Notes under the pieces: model-generated
Told to the model about the DNA's origin: nothing
Databases searched by the model: none
What the model saw: the letters and a program-made list of their open reading frames with translations, nothing else
Made by a program: the position numbers and the translations under genes
Shown here: positions 16,439 through 23,849 of the stretch, piece by piece
How positions within the stretch are numbered: the first letter of the stretch is position 1
Layout: each line of letters starts with the position of its first letter
Virus record (IMG/VR): IMGVR_UViG_3300031521_000033
Coordinates: 30,210 to 94,209 of that record
Direction: 5' to 3' (one strand)
Origin: a virus
Length of the DNA stretch: 64,000 nt

Positions 16439-16615
16439 TTATTTTACCTCTTCCACTTCATCTATGCTAAATTCTGTAACAACACCTGCTCTGTCCATGA
16501 TATCATCTGCACACATACTATTAAACTTATCTTCTGCATCATCTTCTGACTCTGCATCAATTTCAACACTTTCCCATGAACTTTCCATTTCAAAATAAAC
16601 TTTAAATGTTTTCAA
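16439..16615 (-). CDS. Small acidic protein (58 aa, TTG start)
   Basis: Strongly acidic (many Asp/Glu), starting at TTG with GGTGG seven bases upstream; the TTG overlaps the upstream stop as TTGA. Beta strand MKTFKVYFEME then an acidic helix. Such small acidic phage proteins are often inhibitors or DNA mimics, but nothing specific shows that here. Confidence 0.55.
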   Translation of the reverse strand: MKTFKVYFEMESSWESVEIDAESEDDAEDKFNSMCADDIMDRAGVVTEFSIDEVEEVK

Positions 16616-16905
16616 TGTTTTACCACCTTTTCATATTTTTCTTTGAATTTTTCCGCTGGTACTACTGAAATATTTCCTTCATTATCTTTTACAATATAAT
16701 CATTCACTGCCACATGATATAATCCGTTACTATTTTCAAAAAATAGCTCACATGGTTCTCTTCCATCTGTACCTTTATCATAATATAATTGTCCTAATTC
16801 ATGCAGTTGAACTGCCCAATCAGGTACATAATACCCATTCTTACCACGTAGATCACCATCATACTGGAATGTACTTACAAGTTCCTCTTTACGTTTATAG
16901 ATCAT
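16612..16905 (-). CDS. Conserved phage protein of unknown function (97 aa)
   Basis: Recognisable as the common small phage protein with an N-terminal strand (EELVSTFQYDGD), a PDWAVQL block and the end VNDYIVKDNEGNISVV...FKEKYEKV. The family is widespread but has no assigned role. GGAGG precedes the ATG. It is the first gene from the promoter at 16934-16962. Confidence 0.8.
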   Translation of the reverse strand: MIYKRKEELVSTFQYDGDLRGKNGYYVPDWAVQLHELGQLYYDKGTDGREPCELFFENSNGLYHVAVNDYIVKDNEGNISVVPAEKFKEKYEKVVKH

Positions 16906-16933
16906 TTTATTTCCTCCTTTTCTCTACTCTTAT

Positions 16934-16962
16934 ATAATACCATTTTAAAACTACTTTGTCAA
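16934..16962 (-). promoter_or_regulatory. Sigma70-type promoter with extended -10
   Basis: TTGACA (16957-16962), a 17-base spacer and TATTAT (16934-16939) preceded by TGG, minus strand. It lies between the RNA ligase stop and the 97-residue gene and would drive the SSB-polymerase-clamp genes. Confidence 0.85.
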
Positions 16963-16968
16963 CTGTTT

Positions 16969-17982
16969 TTATGAATCTTTATATTTTAATAAAAACTCAG
17001 GATTGATTGCCTTGAAACTGATTCGATCATACCGATTATTAGCACAGGTGTAGGTAATAGGTCTAATTACAAGTCCTTCACGTTGAATATCACGTAATGC
17101 TGATTTTCCTGTTGCCATTTTCACAATACTGTCAATATCATTTGATAGTAAATACTGATCCTCTAAAATAGGCACTGTCCTTAATCTAAGTTTATCCATA
17201 AGTGATACAAATTGTTGATACTGCAGGTATTCTTGTGTGTCAATATTAAATACGTTGAAGAATCTGATGCTATACCCTTTAACATCATATTTATTTTTTT
17301 GAATGCCCTCCCCAATTAATTCCCCCTGCAGCATAATATTTGGTAATACATCATGTACACTCCATAATTTATCTTCGAAATCAAGTAATCTCGCGATATT
17401 CCAGTATAAATTATTTTCTGTTTCTTTTAAATCAATATTTCTACTGCATACTCCAAATACACCATCTTTAAGATAACATGTAAAACTTGTTCCATCTAAT
17501 TTTTCGGTAACATAACATCTTACACCCTTGTTATCATTTAATAGTCGCTGCAAATTTTGTACTCGGGTTTCATCACTTTTTGGAATCCATTCTGGAAATA
17601 ACCCTTTTGCTTCGCCTCTTAAATTAGCAGGTAATTTTGGTTCATATTTTGTTGCACCAATTATTTCAGTTACATCTTGATCTTCCATATATTCCCCCGG
17701 CGGTAGAATACTGTCTGGAAACACAATCCCTTGACTAATTTGTTTCCGAAGTCTAATTGTTCTAATCCTTTGCATATTGCCTTGGCTGTTCTTTAAAAAC
17801 TCAAACTCTGGTTTGTCTGGCATAATTGTATCTACTTCTGCATATACAACATCATCACCCACTTTGAATTGATCTTTTAATACAACTACATGCCAACCAA
17901 GAATTGTTGCCACTTCAATTTTATCTGCCCCTTCAATTGGCTGAATATCTAGTACTCTTTGAATGCTCACTAAATTTCTCAT
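16969..17982 (-). CDS. RNA ligase (nucleotidyltransferase)
   Basis: 337 residues. An N-terminal OB-like domain (about 1-110, with IEGADKIEVATILGW) precedes the ligase core, as in the Deinococcus Rnl5-type enzymes. Motif I EKLDGTSF has catalytic Lys161; CSRNIDL follows near 179-185; then GELIGEGIQ, YSIRFFNVF, EGLVIRP and ISFKAI complete motifs III to V. It would seal nicked RNA. No polynucleotide kinase/phosphatase partner is in the window. A promoter follows its stop codon. Confidence 0.88.
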   Translation of the reverse strand: MRNLVSIQRVLDIQPIEGADKIEVATILGWHVVVLKDQFKVGDDVVYAEVDTIMPDKPEFEFLKNSQGNMQRIRTIRLRKQISQGIVFPDSILPPGEYMEDQDVTEIIGATKYEPKLPANLRGEAKGLFPEWIPKSDETRVQNLQRLLNDNKGVRCYVTEKLDGTSFTCYLKDGVFGVCSRNIDLKETENNLYWNIARLLDFEDKLWSVHDVLPNIMLQGELIGEGIQKNKYDVKGYSIRFFNVFNIDTQEYLQYQQFVSLMDKLRLRTVPILEDQYLLSNDIDSIVKMATGKSALRDIQREGLVIRPITYTCANNRYDRISFKAINPEFLLKYKDS

Positions 17983-18441
17983 TTATTCATCCTCCCATTC
18001 CACGTCTGGATACTTGTTTTTAAGAAATTCAATATTGCTTCGCATATTTTTATACCACTGAATATCATAATCTTTCTGTTTTAATTCCTTATTACTACGT
18101 ACTTTTTCTAATTCTTCACGTACTAAAATTTTGTACTCATCTTCACAAAAACCTGTAATTGCCATAAATGCCTTTTTTGCATCCCTGTTAGTCAAAGACT
18201 GTAGAAATTCATCTCTATCAACTGGTTCATTTTCTATGTCGTTATCATCTTCTGAATGGTCTATTGTAATGTACATTGGATAAATACATACATTTTTTTC
18301 ATTGTCCTCTACCACAATATATGAAATTGAATTTCCTTCCGGCAATCCAGAATATGTATCATAAATATGTGGAAAATGTACACCAATAAGCGTTTTTCCC
18401 TTTAGAGAACAATCACTACTCAATATAATAAGTTCTTTCAT
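17983..18441 (-). CDS. Hypothetical protein (152 aa)
   Basis: Unknown protein: a beta-rich N-terminal half (LIGVHFPHIYDTYSG...ISYIVVED), an acidic linker near 67-80, and a helical C-terminal half. It abuts the RNA ligase start. Confidence 0.7.
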   Translation of the reverse strand: MKELIILSSDCSLKGKTLIGVHFPHIYDTYSGLPEGNSISYIVVEDNEKNVCIYPMYITIDHSEDDNDIENEPVDRDEFLQSLTNRDAKKAFMAITGFCEDEYKILVREELEKVRSNKELKQKDYDIQWYKNMRSNIEFLKNKYPDVEWEDE

Positions 18442-18695
18442 TAATATCTACCTCCAATTTTAAAATGTTGTTGTATGCTATCCCTAATTAGCCTTTTAAT
18501 TTCATCCTCGTTATCGTCAACGTATTCTTCAATATATACTGATAGCGGACCAAAATCAATTGCATTCCTAACTTGTTCTCTAAGTTCATCTTTAATTATT
18601 GATCTTATTGTATCATCATCAATCTCATTTGCAATCTTACTAAATCTTTCTGCAAGTGGTTTTAAAACAATATATTTTTCTGTTTGATTATTCAT
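18441..18695 (-). CDS. Hypothetical acidic helical protein (84 aa)
   Basis: Rich in Asp, Glu and Ile, predicted all-helical, with no known motif. Coupled at both ends. Confidence 0.65.
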   Translation of the reverse strand: MNNQTEKYIVLKPLAERFSKIANEIDDDTIRSIIKDELREQVRNAIDFGPLSVYIEEYVDDNEDEIKRLIRDSIQQHFKIGGRY

Positions 18696-19063
18696 TTTCT
18701 AATCTCCTTATACGTATTAATTGAAAGTGCAACACACGATTTCCATGGATATTTACAAATAATCTGTTCACATCTTGTTATTTCTTTGGCTTGTTCATCT
18801 TCATCAAGCTTATCAAAATTATCAATATCCCATATAAGACTATCTAATAATTCATCCCAATCATCGTGCCTAAAATAAATTGTCCCATCCTTTGTAAAAT
18901 ACTTATCTATATATACTGCTGCTATTTCTCCTCTGAGTTCCCCATGGGAGTCTTGTTCACTTGGAAACATTGGTATTACTTCAAGTTCTGGATACTCTTT
19001 ATTTAATTGTGCTAACTTTTCAATTAACACCTTCTGGTCCATAAGTTTATTCAATTTATTCAT
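18692..19063 (-). CDS. Hypothetical protein (123 aa)
   Basis: Unknown protein with a mid strand ELRGEIAAVYIDKYF and acidic DDWDELLD segment. GGAAGGAGATAATAAAA before the ATG at 19063 decides the start; the longer frame to 19111 would begin before the transcription start of the promoter at 19090-19118. Confidence 0.7.
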   Translation of the reverse strand: MNKLNKLMDQKVLIEKLAQLNKEYPELEVIPMFPSEQDSHGELRGEIAAVYIDKYFTKDGTIYFRHDDWDELLDSLIWDIDNFDKLDEDEQAKEITRCEQIICKYPWKSCVALSINTYKEIRK

Positions 19064-19089
19064 TTTTATTATCTCCTTCCTTTTGTTAT

Positions 19090-19118
19090 ATAATATCACG
19101 ATACACAACAAAAGTCAA
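19090..19118 (-). promoter_or_regulatory. Sigma70-type promoter with extended -10
   Basis: TTGACT (19113-19118), a 17-base spacer and TATTAT (19090-19095) preceded by TGA, minus strand. The -35 box overlaps the stop codon of the primase gene. Confidence 0.8.
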
Positions 19119-20128
19119 CAAAAATATTTAATTAATTTTTCAAACTCTTCTTTTTCTAAATCATTTATATCTCTACCTTCGGGAACACTAACATAATTTA
19201 TCAACTTACAGTTTATCAATGCTTTTGTAATTCTGTCTTTTCCTTTATGTCCTGCTGTGTCATTATCTAATGCTATAATATATTTCCTTACAGGTAGTTG
19301 TTTTAATTGTTCACACTGTGCTTTATTGCCTGTTCCATTTAATGCTACTGCATATTTACCATAACTCCAAATTGTCAATGCATTTATAATACTTTCACAA
19401 ATATAAACCTCATTTGGATATTCCTCTAATTGACTCAATTCATAAATTCCATATAATGGTTTTTCTACCCCAACTGGATAATTAAACATCTTTTTATCAA
19501 TTGCTCTTCTTGCAATAAATAATACCTTTCCAGTTTTATCTCGGACAGGAAATGTTATGCATTCAATTTCGTTCCCATCTTCAACTAATTTGAATGATTT
19601 ATCATACCCAACATCAAATCTTTCAATGGTTTCATCATTTAACCTTCTTTCATACATATATGGATGTGTAAAACGGTATGAATCCAATTCTACCTCACTC
19701 ACGCTGTCTGTACTAGTTTTTTCTACATTGCGTGATAGATTGCATAAGTCTATAGGCTTTCTATCGTCTACGGCAATTGTGAGGAACGTTTCTAAAAGCC
19801 ACTTCTTACCAAACATTCCCATATCGTCATAGCCAAAACAATTGGATACTAATTCTTCAAAACTCTTTGTTGTCTTACATGTTTGACAATTAAATGTTCC
19901 AGCTAATACGGGTTCATTACTTCTCATGATATCCCTTGTTAAAATTCCCGCACTTGGATGACGCTCTTGACCATTTTTGTGGTAAGGGCAAGTTACCATG
20001 ATGTTATCCCCACTTGATTTTATATCTCTAAATAATAGTAAGGGGTTATCCATATTAACTTGCCGCTTCAACTCTTTTATAATTGTCATTTCTGATTCAA
20101 GCAATGGATGGTTTGATACCTTGATCAT
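19115..20128 (-). CDS. dnaG: DnaG-type primase (CHC2 zinc finger and TOPRIM)
   Basis: 337 residues. A zinc finger CPYH...CQTC (C47, H50, C81, C84) is followed by a TOPRIM domain with YICESIINAL (conserved Glu) and ALDNDTAG (conserved Asp pair). It would make RNA primers for lagging-strand synthesis. No helicase domain is fused; the DnaB-type helicase is separate at 21588-22859, as in bacterial systems. Coupled by ATGA to a 54-residue gene upstream. Confidence 0.9.
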   Translation of the reverse strand: MIKVSNHPLLESEMTIIKELKRQVNMDNPLLLFRDIKSSGDNIMVTCPYHKNGQERHPSAGILTRDIMRSNEPVLAGTFNCQTCKTTKSFEELVSNCFGYDDMGMFGKKWLLETFLTIAVDDRKPIDLCNLSRNVEKTSTDSVSEVELDSYRFTHPYMYERRLNDETIERFDVGYDKSFKLVEDGNEIECITFPVRDKTGKVLFIARRAIDKKMFNYPVGVEKPLYGIYELSQLEEYPNEVYICESIINALTIWSYGKYAVALNGTGNKAQCEQLKQLPVRKYIIALDNDTAGHKGKDRITKALINCKLINYVSVPEGRDINDLEKEEFEKLIKYFC

Positions 20129-20289
20129 TTAATCTCTTCCCATTTAATTTTAACCATTCCCAATACTGCTTCCTCTGCACTCATTTGGACAGCATGGTCA
20201 AAATACCCTCTGCCCTGATTCTCTAATTCCGGTACGTTCATTTCAAATTCAATTGGTTCATTTAATGATATGATTACTTTAACTAGCAT
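20125..20289 (-). CDS. Hypothetical protein (54 aa)
   Basis: MLVKVIISLN start, two strands and a C-terminal helix with acidic residues. It overlaps its upstream neighbour as TAATG and the primase start as ATGA, strong signs of real translation. Function unknown. Confidence 0.65.
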   Translation of the reverse strand: MLVKVIISLNEPIEFEMNVPELENQGRGYFDHAVQMSAEEAVLGMVKIKWEEIK

Positions 20290-20510
20290 TAAAACATCTC
20301 CTTGTATGGTATAAATTTTCTAAAATTTGCTACCAATCCACTACGAGGTAATTCAATATAATCATTTCCATTTTGCAATCGCAGTAATCCTGATATATCT
20401 TCCTTACCGGTGTACCCACAATATTCCCAAATTGAACCTCTTAAGATGGTGTACCACATATATTCTTCATACCTTGGCATCCTAAACTGTCTTATACATT
20501 TGTAAAACAT
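20289..20510 (-). CDS. Hypothetical protein (73 aa)
   Basis: Starts MFYKCIRQFR at 20510, set by AAGGGGGA nine bases upstream; the longer frame to 20549 lies inside the previous gene. Likely a small beta barrel. Unknown role. Confidence 0.65.
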   Translation of the reverse strand: MFYKCIRQFRMPRYEEYMWYTILRGSIWEYCGYTGKEDISGLLRLQNGNDYIELPRSGLVANFRKFIPYKEMF

Positions 20511-20512
20511 AT

Positions 20513-20842
20513 CTAATCCCCCTTTATATGTACGTTTGTATACCCACAATCATCACATCTTGTTACAATTATATCCTCAATTTTACCTCTGTACACATCT
20601 TCCTTGCCATAAAAGGCTACCGCATCACAGCAACCCTCAATGATATTTTCCGATTTGCAGAATGGGCATTTTATGAATCTTGTATCGCTTACACCTTCTA
20701 AAAATTCCTTTAATTGCTTAAACTTTGCAACTTCTTCAATCTCTTCATCAAATACTGCGACTTCATTTTTAGTGTTGTAGCTTTTAACTGCAAATTCTAA
20801 CATCCTTCTTCTCCGTGTTAACCATGGTTTATGTTTTCCCAT
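20513..20842 (-). CDS. Zinc-binding protein (109 aa)
   Basis: Basic N-terminus (RRRR), helical middle, then CPFC...CC...CDDCGY, two Cys-x2-Cys knuckles of a zinc ribbon. Resembles small phage proteins of the Lar/zinc-ribbon kind but I cannot assign a family. Confidence 0.7.
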   Translation of the reverse strand: MGKHKPWLTRRRRMLEFAVKSYNTKNEVAVFDEEIEEVAKFKQLKEFLEGVSDTRFIKCPFCKSENIIEGCCDAVAFYGKEDVYRGKIEDIIVTRCDDCGYTNVHIKGD

Positions 20843-20852
20843 TTACTCACCC

Positions 20853-21101
20853 TTAAAAATGTGCCTTTACATATTCACAACTTTTGCAATAACTAAAATA
20901 TATATTGTCTACAATGCTTCCATAGTTTGCACTCCACTCTGCTGACATCTCACCATTACATATCGGGCATCTTTCTACATCATACACCAATGAATTCAAT
21001 AATGCAATAGCTAATGTTAAACTCTTTACTTCTTCACTGTTTGTACACCTTTTCATGGCTGCATATAAATCATGAGATGCTTTTGTTACATCTGTTGTCA
21101 T
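20853..21101 (-). CDS. Zinc-ribbon protein (82 aa)
   Basis: Helical first half, then CPICNGE...YCKSCEY, two Cys-x2-Cys knuckles. GAGGGGG precedes the ATG, which lies within the end of the upstream gene (32-base overlap). Confidence 0.7.
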   Translation of the reverse strand: MTTDVTKASHDLYAAMKRCTNSEEVKSLTLAIALLNSLVYDVERCPICNGEMSAEWSANYGSIVDNIYFSYCKSCEYVKAHF

Positions 21102-21573
21102 TAATTTTCCCCCTCATCATATCTGTTACTATGTTACTTTTAATCCTTTCTGGATGTAAAATATACTTATTTGAATGAATAAATTTTATTTTTTCCTCTA
21201 CCGTTAGACATATTTTACTATATTTAAATAGTTTATACATATCAACCCTTCCTAAATAAATAAATTTAGTTGGAGTAATAAACCAATGTTCACTATTTTC
21301 TCGAAAATCCGAACAGTTTGGAGGTATATATGGAACTTCCTCTGTAAAATACAAATAAGGGTTTTCGTGAAAATACTTCTTAAAATCATCCATTGCTGGT
21401 TTTTCTATTCCCATAATACCTCTCAAGCAATTAAGTACTGTATCCGACACACATATTCTAGGAATATCACCCTCTTCTGATCTACACCAATTATACTCTT
21501 CGGCCGCCTTTGGTATTGATGGTTTTATAGTTGGTTTCTTACCTGTAAACTCTCTTCTGACGTGATACCACAT
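21070..21573 (-). CDS. Hypothetical protein (167 aa)
   Basis: Unknown protein rich in aromatic residues and Pro (EEVPYIPPNC, YLYF). No recognised motif. GGGGAGGAAA precedes the ATG just after dnaB. Confidence 0.65.
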   Translation of the reverse strand: MWYHVRREFTGKKPTIKPSIPKAAEEYNWCRSEEGDIPRICVSDTVLNCLRGIMGIEKPAMDDFKKYFHENPYLYFTEEVPYIPPNCSDFRENSEHWFITPTKFIYLGRVDMYKLFKYSKICLTVEEKIKFIHSNKYILHPERIKSNIVTDMMRGKINDNRCNKSIS

Positions 21574-21587
21574 CCCTATTTCCTCCC

Positions 21588-22859
21588 CTAAAATACACTT
21601 CCAAAGTTTTCTTTTTGAATTTCCTTTACTTCCTGATCCGGTATTTCTTCAATTGTTGGTATCCATGTAAAAATAGCATGATCAATATCCCATGTATATA
21701 ATACTTTTGATCCTGATTTACCGTATCTGTTTTTCTGTAGTCCTAATTCTAATGCCGGACCACACTGACGAATTGAAATAACCCTTGTTGCACTATATGC
21801 AATACCATCTGAATCTCTGATATTTTCAAGTGTTACTTCCCCAACTACTCCATCTTTCTGCTTTGTTCCATTACGATTTGACTGCACAACTGTCAATATA
21901 GGAATTTTAAATTCTAACGACAGATTAAATAAATCTCTACTGATATTTGCTAGTGTTGTTGATTTATTATCTCCTCTTGCATATCTTTCATCTTCCAAAT
22001 ATGAAATACCATCAATACATAAAAATGTCAAATGGTGAGTTATTATATACTGCCTCAATTTGCTTACTGTTATGGTATCGCCAAAATCATTTGGTATTGC
22101 TACATTAAATTCCTTTTCACTAATCTTTGTTACATTTTTAAGGTAATCTTCATACCCCTCTACCTCTGTACCTGTAATTAAAGCTGTATTTGAAAAACTT
22201 CCAACAACTGTATCAAATCTATACCCAATTGAATTAGCTGACATTTCTGGACTAATAAATCCAACGGTTTCCCCATTCTGCCATGCGGTTACAGCTGTTT
22301 TTACTAATATTTGAGATTTACCTACGCCACTTCTAGCAAGCAGCACAATTAGTTCTTCACCTTTTAACCAACCATATGTCAATTTATCTAATTCAGGAAA
22401 CCCACTTGCAACTGACCAAATTTCACCATTATGTTTTGCTTTCCATGAATCAAGCCTAGATTGGTTGTGGTGAGCAATATCTATTCCTGTAATAGAATAT
22501 GCAGGTGTTAATGTTTTAGCAGTTTGTAGAAGGTATGACACAGCCTCATTTGCATTTGTAGTCAACAGATTTGCTGATTGCTGAATGACCTGTACTGTTT
22601 CTGTGTATAAATGTTCCTCTCGTAGCCTATCAATTAATGCGACATCTGGTTCTCTCACATCAATAAACTTCCAATTTGGAAACTTATCAATGAATGTTTC
22701 TTTATCCATTACAACTTTATACTGCTTATAATGACTTATAATACTGTTAAACTCAGTTTCGTACCCAATCATATATTCTGACGTAATTGCATTGTCAATA
22801 ATCATATTGATATTTTTTGATAATAGTACTTTATTTATAAACTGTACTGATGAGATCAC
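21588..22859 (-). CDS. dnaB: Replicative DNA helicase, DnaB-type
   Basis: 423 residues: an N-terminal helical domain (about 1-125) and a RecA-like motor with Walker A ARSGVGKS (175-182), Walker B FLCIDG, then VVQSNRNG and a C-terminal arginine segment. It would unwind the fork as a hexamer. It overlaps the loader gene by four bases, so loader and helicase are made together. Confidence 0.9.
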   Translation of the reverse strand: MISSVQFINKVLLSKNINMIIDNAITSEYMIGYETEFNSIISHYKQYKVVMDKETFIDKFPNWKFIDVREPDVALIDRLREEHLYTETVQVIQQSANLLTTNANEAVSYLLQTAKTLTPAYSITGIDIAHHNQSRLDSWKAKHNGEIWSVASGFPELDKLTYGWLKGEELIVLLARSGVGKSQILVKTAVTAWQNGETVGFISPEMSANSIGYRFDTVVGSFSNTALITGTEVEGYEDYLKNVTKISEKEFNVAIPNDFGDTITVSKLRQYIITHHLTFLCIDGISYLEDERYARGDNKSTTLANISRDLFNLSLEFKIPILTVVQSNRNGTKQKDGVVGEVTLENIRDSDGIAYSATRVISIRQCGPALELGLQKNRYGKSGSKVLYTWDIDHAIFTWIPTIEEIPDQEVKEIQKENFGSVF

Positions 22860-23554
22860 GTTGCACCACCTGCCTTATAAACTGATCCCTTGCCACGCAT
22901 GCCAACACCCTTTAATTCTAATACATAACCACTTTGTACACGATCGCTTACCCTGACATCTATTTTACTATCTAATATATCTGGTGGCAGATTTCCTGTA
23001 AAGATTGTACTTAAACCATTTGAATATCTGTGATCCACAATACTTGATATTCCTGTATCATCATATTTTGACTGCTCACACGCACCAATATCATCTAACA
23101 CAACAAGTTCTCTTTCTCTTAAATTTGTCATGATCTCTTGTTTCTTTTCTACATTATAAAAATCCTTTAATGATAATAGTAATGTTGGTACATATTCAAA
23201 CCACGCCCTTGACTTAAATCCATTTCCATAATGACAACATGCCAAATATGCTTGCATTAACTTTATACTCCAAACCGACTTCCCCGAACCAACGTTCTCC
23301 CCATATAAATATAAAAAGTTACCATTTGATACAAAATTTACAATATCTTTTTTTATATTGGCGAGTTGCACAAATGCATCATAATCACAATCCATTGGTG
23401 TTAACTTATTTACACCTTGTCGTGCTTTAGGTATATTTGATGTCTTCATAAGATAATCTATCTCCATATATCTTGTGCATGTAAATGTGCAGTTATCTTT
23501 GCAATTTCCATAAAATGGACAACCCTTATCTATATACTTAAATTCATATTCCAA
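22856..23554 (-). CDS. Helicase loader, DnaC-like AAA+ ATPase
   Basis: 232 residues. Walker A GENVGSGKS (85-93) and Walker B VVLDDIGA define the DnaC/IstB-like ATPase fold. The N-terminus has clustered cysteines (GCPFYGNCKDNCTFTC) that may hold zinc or an iron-sulfur cluster, unusual for DnaC. It would place the DnaB helicase on DNA. Confidence 0.85.
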   Translation of the reverse strand: MEYEFKYIDKGCPFYGNCKDNCTFTCTRYMEIDYLMKTSNIPKARQGVNKLTPMDCDYDAFVQLANIKKDIVNFVSNGNFLYLYGENVGSGKSVWSIKLMQAYLACCHYGNGFKSRAWFEYVPTLLLSLKDFYNVEKKQEIMTNLRERELVVLDDIGACEQSKYDDTGISSIVDHRYSNGLSTIFTGNLPPDILDSKIDVRVSDRVQSGYVLELKGVGMRGKGSVYKAGGAT

Positions 23555-23566
23555 TTCATCACCTGC

Positions 23567-23845
23567 TCATAACTGTTTTAACTGTTCTTCAACATTCTGC
23601 AATCTTCTTTTAAATATTTCTAATAATATGGGACGAATAGCTTCGTTGCATTCTTCATCAAGTTCTACAGTTGTGTGTATTTCATTAAATACGGCATGCT
23701 TATACTTGTCTACTTTAAACTCATCATATAAAACCTGACATTTTATTACATTTTTTATCTCATTACTAAGTGGTTTAATAATATCTTTCCACGCGTTAAA
23801 TTGCCTAGTCAATTCTTCTACTTTATCTACATTATTAATATCCAT
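23567..23845 (-). CDS. Hypothetical helical protein (92 aa)
   Basis: All-helical charged protein. AGGTGAGAAA before the ATG at 23845 is preferred over the ATG at 23866, which lies inside thyX. It sits between thyX and the helicase loader; function unknown. Confidence 0.65.
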   Translation of the reverse strand: MDINNVDKVEELTRQFNAWKDIIKPLSNEIKNVIKCQVLYDEFKVDKYKHAVFNEIHTTVELDEECNEAIRPILLEIFKRRLQNVEEQLKQL

Positions 23846-23849
23846 TTTC

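Noticed and set aside
19064-19111. N-terminal extension of the 123-residue gene
   Set aside because: The ATG at 19111 is upstream of the expected transcription start of the promoter at 19090-19118; GGAGATAATAAAA marks the ATG at 19063.
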